Assembly (NCBI GenBank): GCA_014730055.1
Contig: WJIV01000193.1
Coordinates: 1-6,439, forward strand
DNA length: 6,439 nucleotides
Reading direction: 5' to 3'
From: Candidatus Bathyarchaeota archaeon
GTDB lineage: Archaea > Thermoproteota > Bathyarchaeia > TCS64
Made by a program: the position numbers and the translations under genes. The notes beneath the pieces are model-generated. The model searched no databases and was not told the origin of the DNA. It worked only from the letters and a program-made list of their open reading frames with translations. This document shows positions 1-6,179 of the stretch, one piece after another (position 1 is the stretch's first letter; every line of letters starts with the position of its first letter).

Positions 1-1
1 G

Positions 2-160
2 CTTGACAGGGACATTAACAAGGCCTATACTTATCCTGCCACTCCAGATACTTCTACTGCTGGGCTCTGCCTGAAGGTTGGACATTTCTCTCAATTAGAA
101 GTGAGTAGAGCCCTAATAATAACTTACCCTGAGGAATTATATTATATTAATACCATGTGA
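2..160 (+). pseudogene. 3' end of an unidentified ORF, possibly a degraded TnpB-like gene
   Basis: A frame is open from base 2 to a TGA at 158-160, giving 52 residues with no start inside the window. It begins LDRDINKA, which resembles the (D)RDxNAA motif near the C-terminus of TnpB/OrfB proteins of IS200/IS605 elements. A following TSTAG is only loosely like the T-x-G region that comes after it in TnpB. The rest does not match anything I know, and the zinc-finger cysteine pairs of TnpB would lie outside the window or are absent. It may be a worn remnant, the true tail of another gene, or a chance open frame. Its stop lies just upstream of the next gene's ATG at 166. Confidence 0.25.
137..150 (+). 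promoter_or_regulatory. TATA-like box of the nuclease-like gene
   Basis: TTATATTATATTAA is a strong archaeal-type TATA sequence. The centre of its first half (about 140) lies about 26 bases before the ATG at 166, so transcription would start at or next to that ATG. There is no Shine-Dalgarno sequence before 166, which fits a leaderless mRNA and supports 166 over the upstream in-frame GTG at 157. Confidence 0.5.
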
Positions 161-165
161 GTCTC

Positions 166-825
166 ATGACAGAACAGAGCCTCCATGAACAGCTCAAGGA
201 GATATATGCTGAGGATAAGTATCCTGTGGAGGCTGCTGTGGACGACTACATAATTGATGTCTTAAGAAACGATACTCTAATCGAGGTCCAGACAGGCAGC
301 TTCAGTGCAATAAAAGAAAAACTACATAATCTTCTCTACGAACACAAGGTTAGACTGGTTCACCCCATACCCTATCTGAAGTGGATTATTCGACTAAACG
401 AAGAAGGGGAAAAAGTGGGCAGGCGTAAATCACCCAAGAAGGGAAGATTAGAAGAAATTTTCTATGAGCTGGTTTACATTCCAAGCCTATGTTGCCACGG
501 AAACTTCGAGTTGGAAATTCCGCTCGTGAATGTAGAGGAATACTGGATGGATGATGGTAAGGGGAGCTGGAGAAGAGGTAAATGGAGCATCCATGATAGA
601 AAACTCCTCCATATCCAGAGCAAACATTTATTCAGGAATGAAAATGATTTTTTACCCCTATTACCCGCGAATCTATCAAGGAAATTTACCTCATGGGAAC
701 TCAAGAAAGAAACTGGATTAACCAAAGCCCTGAGTCAGAAAATGATCTACTGCTTGAGAAAGATGAATCTAATCGAGGTCTCTGGGAAAAAGGGCAGATC
801 CAACCTATACAGTGTCTCGTTATAG
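166..825 (+). CDS. conserved protein of unknown function, nuclease-like N-terminus and winged-helix-like C-terminus
   Basis: This gene encodes 219 residues if it starts at ATG 166; a GTG at 157 would add three. I chose 166 because a TATA-like box sits about 26 bases upstream and there is no ribosome binding site. Counting from the GTG form, the N-terminal third has the pattern E25, D34 and E43-V-Q45 in predicted strand context (YIIDVL, LIEVQT), followed by a helix. This resembles the core of PD-(D/E)xK-type nucleases in the variant with Q instead of K. Two further blocks look conserved: RRKSPKKGR (about 89-97) and DDGKGSWRR (about 132-140). Residues about 176-222 look like a winged helix. From memory, similar proteins occur as uncharacterised proteins in Chloroflexota and other prokaryotes. 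It converges on, and overlaps by six bases, a repair polymerase gene, so a DNA-processing role is possible. Function is not established. Confidence 0.85.
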   Translation: MTEQSLHEQLKEIYAEDKYPVEAAVDDYIIDVLRNDTLIEVQTGSFSAIKEKLHNLLYEHKVRLVHPIPYLKWIIRLNEEGEKVGRRKSPKKGRLEEIFYELVYIPSLCCHGNFELEIPLVNVEEYWMDDGKGSWRRGKWSIHDRKLLHIQSKHLFRNENDFLPLLPANLSRKFTSWELKKETGLTKALSQKMIYCLRKMNLIEVSGKKGRSNLYSVSL

Positions 826-1674
826 ATCGAGCCCTTGCCTATTATTGAAAAAATTCTTCCAGGGCTCTCTCTTTCTAAACTCAATGCTATAAATATTGTA
901 ATCAAAAGGGCGTAAGTTTGGCAACTCACTCCATTCAAGGGGAGCACTGTAATTGGCCTCTCTTACAGCCCTCAGACTATACGGAGCTATCATTGTCGCT
1001 CTTTCACTATTCTGAGGATAATCGACTAGAACAGTTCCAGGGTCATTTGTCTTACTTCTCTCATACACAATAAAGTCAGACCCTTCAGATATCCTGGCAC
1101 CTATCTCTTTTACATATTCCTTTGTGTCTTCAAAAGTATACTCTGGTTCAATAGGTACGAGTACGTGCAGCCCTTTTTTCCCTGAGGTCTTAACATAAGA
1201 GACGTAGCCAAGCTCCTCTAGTTCATCCTTCAGCATAAAGGCAGCGCTTGTAGCCTCCTTGAGCCCGGCAGGGGGTTCCGGGTCAAGGTCAAATAGCAGC
1301 ATATCTGGTTTATCGGTTTCAGGTATCAAAGATAGGGGAATATGAAGCTCCAATGCGGCCAGGTTTGCTAGATACATGAGGGTGTCAATGTCATTGCAAA
1401 CGATATAGTCTGTGTATTTCTCCGAGGTCTTGCTATACTTTGAGTAGGTTTTAACCCAATCAGGTACACCTTTTGGAGAATCTTTCTCATAGAAGCTTTC
1501 TTCATTAATACCATCCGGGTATCGTGTCCTTACAAGTGCCCTCGATCTTAGAAAAGGCAAAATTTTTGGTGCAACACTGATATAATATTTTATTATTTCC
1601 AACTTTGTTATAGCTAGTTCTGGGTAAAGGATCTTATCAAGATTTGAGAACTTTACCTTCGTCAGCTTTTCCAT
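820..1674 (-). CDS. LigD-type NHEJ polymerase/primase (PolDom), stand-alone
   Basis: The 284-residue protein matches the polymerase domain of LigD, a member of the archaeo-eukaryotic primase superfamily. These enzymes add nucleotides, often ribonucleotides, at DNA ends during non-homologous end joining. Visible active-site elements are D129 and D131 in LLFDLDPE, the SGKKGLH block at 164-170 ending in H170, and D218 in VLVDYPQN followed by the APYSLRA block. Other family blocks are EKDSPKGVPDWV near 63-74 and ELHIPLS near 109-115. The length is that of the isolated domain, with no ligase or phosphoesterase domain fused, as in some archaea where Pol, Lig, Ku and phosphoesterase are separate proteins. 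No Ku or ligase lies in this window. ATG 1674 is the only sensible start and lacks a ribosome binding site, so the mRNA may be leaderless. The gene ends tail to tail with the nuclease-like gene. Confidence 0.93.
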   Translation of the reverse strand: MEKLTKVKFSNLDKILYPELAITKLEIIKYYISVAPKILPFLRSRALVRTRYPDGINEESFYEKDSPKGVPDWVKTYSKYSKTSEKYTDYIVCNDIDTLMYLANLAALELHIPLSLIPETDKPDMLLFDLDPEPPAGLKEATSAAFMLKDELEELGYVSYVKTSGKKGLHVLVPIEPEYTFEDTKEYVKEIGARISEGSDFIVYERSKTNDPGTVLVDYPQNSERATMIAPYSLRAVREANYSAPLEWSELPNLRPFDYNIYSIEFRKREPWKNFFNNRQGLDL

Positions 1675-1691
1675 TAATGTGAATAAGACGG

Positions 1692-1701
1692 TATTAGTTA
1701 A
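1692..1701 (-). promoter_or_regulatory. possible TATA-like box of the LigD-type polymerase gene
   Basis: On the minus strand the AT-rich TTAACTAATA is centred about 23 bases before the ATG at 1674. The position suits a leaderless or very short-leader transcript, but the match to an archaeal TATA box is only moderate. Confidence 0.3.
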
Positions 1702-1902
1702 GAGAATTCCTAATCATCAATCTCGTCTCGTTTAAACTACTTCAGCCCCTCGATCATTGATTCAGATCTTCTTTACATTGAATGGAAAAGACCCTGATTT
1801 GAAGCCGGTTATTAATTTCCCTTTATCAAAAACCTGCTTATAGAAGCGAAATAACTAACTTAAAATCTAGTATTGGATATCAAAGAATCTGAAGGTAGAA
1901 GG

Positions 1903-1911
1903 CTCTAAATA
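1903..1911 (+). promoter_or_regulatory. possible TATA-like box of the small helical protein gene
   Basis: CTCTAAATA lies about 30 bases before the ATG at 1940. It would place the transcription start a few bases ahead of the start codon, which has no Shine-Dalgarno sequence. The surroundings are AT-rich throughout, so this assignment is weak. Confidence 0.25.
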
Positions 1912-1939
1912 CCAAAAATGCATATTTTTACATGACAAA

Positions 1940-2257
1940 ATGGCAGAAGATAGACCCTGGGAAGACCTCAAGCACAGTGATTATCGAGCCCTATTGAATG
2001 AAGCGAAGAAACAACTGAAAAGTTTCGATGCTCAAATTGAAGGAATTCATAGGATCAGTAATGTAATTTTAATCAAGAAAAGCCAGGATGAATATTATCA
2101 AGTTAAGGAAGATCTCCCTTTAGAGATGAGTATTGCTCTTATGGAAATCGCTGACGGGTTAAAGCAAGGACTAATTGAGGTCGAACGAAGCCTAGTACGT
2201 CTTGAGGCGAGGCTTGACATGCTGGAAGACAGCGAGTATAAAGAACAATATAGATAA
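1940..2257 (+). CDS. small charged helical protein of unknown function
   Basis: The 105-residue protein is not one I recognise. It is predicted to be soluble: it has no signal peptide, membrane segment, cysteine or metal-binding motif. By eye it has a helix at about 14-40, a short strand-turn-strand region at about 41-58 (NVILIKKSQDEYYQV), and a long C-terminal helix at about 62-98. That last helix repeats hydrophobic residues in a heptad-like spacing (MEIADGLKQGLIEVERSL and onward) and may form a coiled coil or dimerise. The start is the first ATG of the frame; the two nearby ATGs at 1919 and 1932 are in other frames and soon meet stops. It stands alone, divergent from the polymerase gene and convergent with the hydrogenase operon. 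Its codon content is AT-rich like its left-hand neighbours. Confidence 0.7.
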   Translation: MAEDRPWEDLKHSDYRALLNEAKKQLKSFDAQIEGIHRISNVILIKKSQDEYYQVKEDLPLEMSIALMEIADGLKQGLIEVERSLVRLEARLDMLEDSEYKEQYR

Positions 2258-2480
2258 CTGGAAAAACAATTCTTAATGTTCTAACTACTGTATAGCGATC
2301 TTGGTCAAAATTTTCACAGGCTCAACTCACAGAGAGTGAGAAGATAAAAAAAATTACCCGAAGGTACTAGGAATTACATATTTGAATCCCATAAAGGAAA
2401 AAAAGTGGGATTATTACAATACAAAACTGTTATAATGAAAACTGAAATTATTATAAATCAAAAATTTATGGAGTTTTTAG

Positions 2481-2487
2481 AAAAAAA
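2481..2487 (-). terminator. T-tract terminator of the hydrogenase operon
   Basis: Directly after the ferredoxin stop codon (2488-2490) the minus strand carries seven T residues, with more T-rich sequence just beyond. Oligo-T tracts without a stem-loop are the usual intrinsic terminators in archaea. The plus strand has a TTTTT at 2474-2478, so the spot could also stop transcripts coming from the small gene on the left. Confidence 0.6.
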
Positions 2488-2823
2488 TTATTCAGTTTTG
2501 AAGGTTTTGATGCCCTGCTTGTAACCTGGAGCGGAAAGATTCTCCTTAGGGCTTATGGCTTTATGTAGGCAGCTTCTGACACAGAGATGGCAGTAAATGC
2601 ATTTGTAGGGATCCCATGTAATCTGCTTGTTCTCCACATCAACAGTGATGGCCGCTGAGGGACACAGTCGCTCACAGTCTTGACACTGGTCACACTTTCT
2701 CATGTCAAACTGGATCTCCCCTCTAACACCATCCACCATGGGTGGTTTCTCAGCAGGATAGTTTACCGTTGCTGGTTTACCGAAGAGGTTCTCCAATATA
2801 TTACCTAGGAAACTCACCGTCAC
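2488..2823 (-). CDS. 2[4Fe-4S] ferredoxin-type subunit of Ech-like hydrogenase (EchF/NuoI-like)
   Basis: This 111-residue protein is the electron-relay subunit of group 4 hydrogenases, docked on the cytoplasmic arm. It has two classical CxxCxxCxxxC motifs, C44-C47-C50-C54 and C75-C78-C81-C85, each able to bind a [4Fe-4S] cluster. The first ends in CP; the second ends in C-L, without the proline. The short N-terminal lead (SFLGNILENLFGKPATV) resembles the amphipathic start of EchF and NuoI proteins. The start is probably GTG 2823, whose TGA portion overlaps the large-subunit stop as GTGA. A strong GGAGG lies four bases ahead of it. An in-frame GTG at 2817 is also possible, with ten bases of spacing. 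It is the last gene of the operon. In Ech enzymes this subunit takes electrons from or gives them to soluble ferredoxin, so the canonical entry route appears intact. Confidence 0.93.
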   Translation of the reverse strand: MTVSFLGNILENLFGKPATVNYPAEKPPMVDGVRGEIQFDMRKCDQCQDCERLCPSAAITVDVENKQITWDPYKCIYCHLCVRSCLHKAISPKENLSAPGYKQGIKTFKTE

Positions 2824-3935
2824 TCATCCTCCTTAACGTATGTTATCCTTTCTGTACAACTCATACAGGGGTCTATGCTGTGTACTATTGTCGGTATGTC
2901 CGAGACTTCATGCCCTATAAGCATCTGTAGCAGTGGCGGGATGTTTGGTAGTGTAGGTGTCCGCACACGGCATCGCTCTAAGTGTATTGTACCGTTACCC
3001 ACTCCATAGTAGAAGCATTCTCCTCTAGGTTGCTCTACGCGGTTTATGGCTACTCCTTCAGGGAATTTGTCGTTCTTGTTGACCAGCTTACCTTCTGGTA
3101 GCTGGTTTATCGCCTGTTCGATAAGGTCTATGCTCTGGTAGGTCTCGTCGAGCCTGACGAGGGCTCGTGCGTAAGTGTCCTCTCCATCGTATGTTATGGG
3201 CTGGAAATCCAGTTCACCGTATGCCTCGTAGCCTAGTGTCCTCATATCCTGGGGCACACCGCTGCCTCGAATTGTCGGCCCTACTGCTCCTAGGTGTATC
3301 GCGTCCTTCTTGGGTAGTATTCCTTTACCTATGGTTTTGGCCCTGAAGGCCCTATCCTTGTAGAATACTTTGGACCAGTCGTCTATCTCCTTCTTGAGTT
3401 TATCCATGTCGCCCAAGTATCTAGTCTGAAGTTTCTGGTCCAAGTCCATATTTACGCCTCCTATAACGTTAGTACTCAGATGTATCCTGTGTCCTGCTGT
3501 TGCCTCATTAAGCTCCAGGACTAACTCCCTGTCTCTCCATATCTTCATGAAGAGGCTCTCGAACCCGATGGCTTCCGCAAAGAGCCCTAGCCATAGTAGG
3601 TGGCTCTGCAGCCTAGCTAACTCCGACCATATGGTCCTGAGGTACTGGGCTCTTACGGGTACCTGTGTCTCTGTTAGTTTCTCTATCAGTTCGCTGTACG
3701 CCATGCCATGCATGTAGTTACAGATACCGCATATTCTCTCACAGAGGTATATGTTCCGTCTGTAGTCGTTTAGTTCCATGGCACGCTCTATTCCCCTGTG
3801 CACGTATCCTATGTTGGGGAGCACGTCGACTATTGTCTCTTCATCTACGTAGAACTGTAGTTGTATGGGTTCGGGCAGCACTGGGTGCTGGGGCCCGAAT
3901 GGTATCACGGTCAAGTTGCTGTTTTTATTACTCAT
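2820..3935 (-). CDS. [NiFe] hydrogenase large (catalytic) subunit, group 4 Ech-like (EchE/NuoD-like)
   Basis: The 371-residue protein carries the nickel-iron active site for reversible H2 oxidation and proton reduction. Both metal-binding motifs are complete: ERICGIC with C69 and C72, followed by H76, and DPCMSCTER with C357 and C360. The R after the second pair is usual in group 4 enzymes. The protein ends only eleven residues after C360, as in Ech and Mbh types. All four cysteines are present, so this is a true hydrogenase rather than an Fpo- or Nuo-type homologue that has lost them. The N-terminal block IPFGPQHPVLPEP is typical of the NuoD/EchE family. The frame is open further upstream to an ATG at 4001, but I chose ATG 3935: the family motif begins right after it, it overlaps the upstream stop as ATGAGTAA, and a ribosome binding site precedes it. 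Confidence 0.95.
   Translation of the reverse strand: MSNKNSNLTVIPFGPQHPVLPEPIQLQFYVDEETIVDVLPNIGYVHRGIERAMELNDYRRNIYLCERICGICNYMHGMAYSELIEKLTETQVPVRAQYLRTIWSELARLQSHLLWLGLFAEAIGFESLFMKIWRDRELVLELNEATAGHRIHLSTNVIGGVNMDLDQKLQTRYLGDMDKLKKEIDDWSKVFYKDRAFRAKTIGKGILPKKDAIHLGAVGPTIRGSGVPQDMRTLGYEAYGELDFQPITYDGEDTYARALVRLDETYQSIDLIEQAINQLPEGKLVNKNDKFPEGVAINRVEQPRGECFYYGVGNGTIHLERCRVRTPTLPNIPPLLQMLIGHEVSDIPTIVHSIDPCMSCTERITYVKEDE
2828..2832 (-). promoter_or_regulatory. Shine-Dalgarno site of the ferredoxin gene
   Basis: GGAGG within AAGGAGGATGA is inside the last codons of the large-subunit gene. It sits four bases before GTG 2823 and ten before GTG 2817, so it does not fully decide between the two starts. 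Confidence 0.7.
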
Positions 3936-5736
3936 TCCAATCACATCTCCAACATCGGCCAGACTCACAATTTGCCTGGCACTTCTCCAAGGTCTGCTCA
4001 AACTCCACGAAGCTCTTCACCCTCTCAATTGGGTCAAGCTCGGGAATCTCAGCCTGTGGTAGTTCCTTCAACTCGTCTAAGTTGGTCTGCCTTGGCACGA
4101 ACTCCTTTGGATCTGGTCTTGCTTCTGGCAGTCCATTTCCGCCAAGATATCTATCAATGGCAGATGCAGCTTTCCTAGCATCCCTTATGGCAGCTATTAC
4201 GCTTGTTGGCCCAAACGCAACATCTCCTCCAGCGTAGACGCCTTCAAGGCTTGTCCTATAGTTCTCATCGATCTCTATGTTACCCCATCGGTTTACTTCT
4301 ACCCCGAAACTCTCAGGCACCAGACTGTGGTATCCTATGGCTGAGATTATTGTATCAGCCTCAATACTCATCATCCTGCCCTCCATTGGGAGAGGTCTCC
4401 TCCTCCCTGACTTATCGGGCTCTCCGGGTATCATACACTGGAATTCTATTCTCAGGGGCTTTCCGGCTTTGATTATCATCTGTGTGCTGAGGAAGTCGAA
4501 GTTTATTCCCTCCATCATCGCACCATGTATCTCGTGCAGACTGGCTGGCATCTCCTCCTCGGTTCTCCTGTAGTAAACTGTAACCTCATCAACTCCAAGC
4601 CTCTTAGCTGTCCGAGCAGCATCCATCGCGCTATTACCGCCTCCGATTACTGCCACACTATTTCCTAGTTCAGGGGTCTCGTTCCGAACATTTACAGCCG
4701 TCAAGAATTCAACGAAGTCTATTACTCCCTCGTTTTCTTCGCCCTCACATCTCATGCTGTTTGGTTTCTCAGACCCGATGGCTATGAAGGACGCATCGTA
4801 TCCATCGTCCATTAAGGCGCTGAGGTCATCCACGGCGGTTCCGGTTTTCACTTTGATCCCCGCTTCAGTGAGCCTTGCCATTAGTTCTTCTACCATTGTA
4901 TCCTTTGGAAGACGATACTTGGGTATACCCCATAGCATGGCTCCTCCAAGAGTTTGTTCCTTCTCAAATAATGTAACATCGTGTCCTAGCATTCCAAGGT
5001 AGTAAGCCGCGGATACTCCCGCTGGCCCACCTCCTATCACTGCTACATGTTTTCCGGTTGAGGCTTTTCTCTCAACATCTCTTATGTAGGTCTCACCGTT
5101 AAGTTTCCAGAACTCGTCAGCCGCGTACCGTTTAAGTGCCCTAATCTGAATAGGTTTTGTCTCCAATTCCTGTCTGCAGCCTTCCTGGCAAGGCGCGAAA
5201 CAGACTCTACCTAGGATTCCAGGGATTGGGGCCTGCTCTATGATAGTGTTGTATGCTCCTTCAGGATCCCCAGACTCTACCTGTCTTATGTACTTGGGGA
5301 TGTTGACCATTGCTGGGCATTCTTCCCTGCATGGTCCAAGTTTCCTCATTATCGGTGGCTGTGGCCCTATTGCTGGTTTTAGTAATGTAGAAGGGGATGT
5401 AGCTGTCTTCAGCATCTTTCCGCCTAGATCTAGGTTAAGGCCCTCGAACTCTACACCGAAGAGATCTCTCGCCTCATTCTCAGCGATGAAAGCAACTGGA
5501 TAAACGGAGGTTATACTGTGGACCTTCTCTCCCTTGCTTACCTCTGCGTAGATGTTCTCAACTTTATCCTGGACTTCAAAGTGATGTATAACTTCGATTG
5601 TGTCACCGAGGTCCTTTGCTGTTACCGTGATATACCTAGCTCCCTTGTTCTTCATCTCCTCTGCTTTGGTGACGAGCTCTCCGTTCGTCACCTGTATCTC
5701 CTCTGATACCCCGGTTTCTGTAATTGCAATAACCAT
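3928..5736 (-). CDS. fusion of NuoC/EchD-like hydrogenase subunit and GltD-like FAD/NAD(P)H oxidoreductase
   Basis: One uninterrupted 602-residue frame joins two families. Residues 1 to about 105 are a NuoC/EchD-type subunit, shown by the block YPVAFIAENEARDLFGVEFEG (79-99). After a linker rich in P, K and S (about 106-134) comes a GltD/SfrB/NfnB-like flavoprotein. It has iron-sulfur cysteines C136 and C140 (PCREECPA) and C179, C183 and C187 (GRVCFAPCQEGCRQ), an FAD-binding GGGPAG (235-240), GIPKYRLPK (270-278), a second nucleotide-binding GGGNSAMDAA (365-374), YYRR (388-391), which hints at NADPH, and the FAD-closing GGD (503-505). The tail adds C586, C590, C595 and C598. The gene sits in the echD position between C and E, with a one-base TAATG overlap upstream and an eight-base overlap downstream. 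I infer that it lets the hydrogenase exchange electrons with NAD(P)H. An assembly error is unlikely because both halves are intact and in frame. Confidence 0.93.
   Translation of the reverse strand: MVIAITETGVSEEIQVTNGELVTKAEEMKNKGARYITVTAKDLGDTIEVIHHFEVQDKVENIYAEVSKGEKVHSITSVYPVAFIAENEARDLFGVEFEGLNLDLGGKMLKTATSPSTLLKPAIGPQPPIMRKLGPCREECPAMVNIPKYIRQVESGDPEGAYNTIIEQAPIPGILGRVCFAPCQEGCRQELETKPIQIRALKRYAADEFWKLNGETYIRDVERKASTGKHVAVIGGGPAGVSAAYYLGMLGHDVTLFEKEQTLGGAMLWGIPKYRLPKDTMVEELMARLTEAGIKVKTGTAVDDLSALMDDGYDASFIAIGSEKPNSMRCEGEENEGVIDFVEFLTAVNVRNETPELGNSVAVIGGGNSAMDAARTAKRLGVDEVTVYYRRTEEEMPASLHEIHGAMMEGINFDFLSTQMIIKAGKPLRIEFQCMIPGEPDKSGRRRPLPMEGRMMSIEADTIISAIGYHSLVPESFGVEVNRWGNIEIDENYRTSLEGVYAGGDVAFGPTSVIAAIRDARKAASAIDRYLGGNGLPEARPDPKEFVPRQTNLDELKELPQAEIPELDPIERVKSFVEFEQTLEKCQANCESGRCWRCDWNE
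3941..3950 (-). promoter_or_regulatory. Shine-Dalgarno site of the large-subunit gene
   Basis: GGAGATGTGA, inside the tail of the upstream gene, has GGAG and GTGA elements about 11 and 5 bases before ATG 3935. It supports that start over the upstream ATG at 4001. Confidence 0.5.
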
Positions 5737-6179
5737 TACTCTAAATCCTCCTCTGAGACGTTCCCTGCAAGTTTGTTCAGTGCTAGAACAACTCCATCAA
5801 TGATCTGCTCCGGCCTGACTGCGCAACCGGGAATGTAAACATCAACGGGTATTACCTTGTCAACGCCACCCAGAATATTTGGGCAGTTGTGGAATACTCC
5901 TCCTGTACAGGCACATGTACCTACAGCGATAACCAGTTTCGGTTCAGGCATTTGCTCATATAGGTTTTTTAGTACTCGCTGGTTTCGCTTATTAGCGGGA
6001 CCAGTTACTACGAGTACGTCCGCCTGTTTGGGGTCCCCTATGTTTACTATACCGAATCTCTCAACATCGAATTTTGGTGTAAGCGCTGCCAGTACTTCGA
6101 TATCGCAGCCGTTGCAGCTGCCACAGTCGTAGTGTAGCACCCAGGGTGACTTTAATCTCGCTTTCTGTATTAGTGACAT
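5736..6179 (-). CDS. [NiFe] hydrogenase small subunit, EchC/NuoB-like
   Basis: The 147-residue protein is the small subunit that holds the [4Fe-4S] cluster nearest the [NiFe] site and passes electrons between it and the ferredoxin-type subunit. The expected ligands are visible: C22 and C25 in CNGCDIE, C89 in GTCACTGG, and C119 in YIPGCAVRPEQ. Extra cysteines are C19, C91 and C99. The length fits the short group 4 small subunits, which have a single cluster and no twin-arginine signal, so it works on the cytoplasmic side of the membrane. The frame extends upstream to an ATG at 6245, but ATG 6179 is chosen: it overlaps the membrane-subunit stop as TAATG, GGAGG precedes it by nine bases, and the extra 22 residues would read through the neighbouring gene. 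Confidence 0.95.
   Translation of the reverse strand: MSLIQKARLKSPWVLHYDCGSCNGCDIEVLAALTPKFDVERFGIVNIGDPKQADVLVVTGPANKRNQRVLKNLYEQMPEPKLVIAVGTCACTGGVFHNCPNILGGVDKVIPVDVYIPGCAVRPEQIIDGVVLALNKLAGNVSEEDLE
5747..5751 (-). promoter_or_regulatory. Shine-Dalgarno site of the fusion gene
   Basis: GGAGG within GAGGAGGAT lies in the last codons of the small-subunit gene, ten bases before ATG 5736. Together with the TAATG stop-start overlap it fixes the start so that the NuoC/EchD domain is included. Confidence 0.65.

Noticed and set aside
1675..1939. RNA gene in the divergent intergenic region
   Set aside because: I saw no tRNA-like arms, no conserved rRNA or riboswitch block and no strong stem; it is AT-rich spacer with weak promoter-like sequence.
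2326..2340. Hairpin CTCAC-AGAGA-GTGAG as a rho-independent terminator
   Set aside because: The stem is only five base pairs and no T run follows on the plus strand; on the minus strand the T run lies before it, not after. Probably chance.
2820..3935. Large subunit as an Fpo/Nuo-type non-hydrogenase homologue
   Set aside because: Both cysteine pairs of the [NiFe] site (C69/C72 and C357/C360) are present; Nuo and Fpo homologues have lost them.
3936..4001. N-terminal extension of the large subunit from ATG 4001
   Set aside because: The 22 extra residues read through the upstream gene in another frame, show no family similarity, and the ATG at 3935 has a ribosome binding site and the conserved N-terminal block directly after it.
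3665..4237. 190-residue plus-strand open frame opposite the hydrogenase genes
   Set aside because: It is antisense to two well-supported genes, has a biased low-complexity composition and resembles no protein; it is a shadow of the real coding frames.
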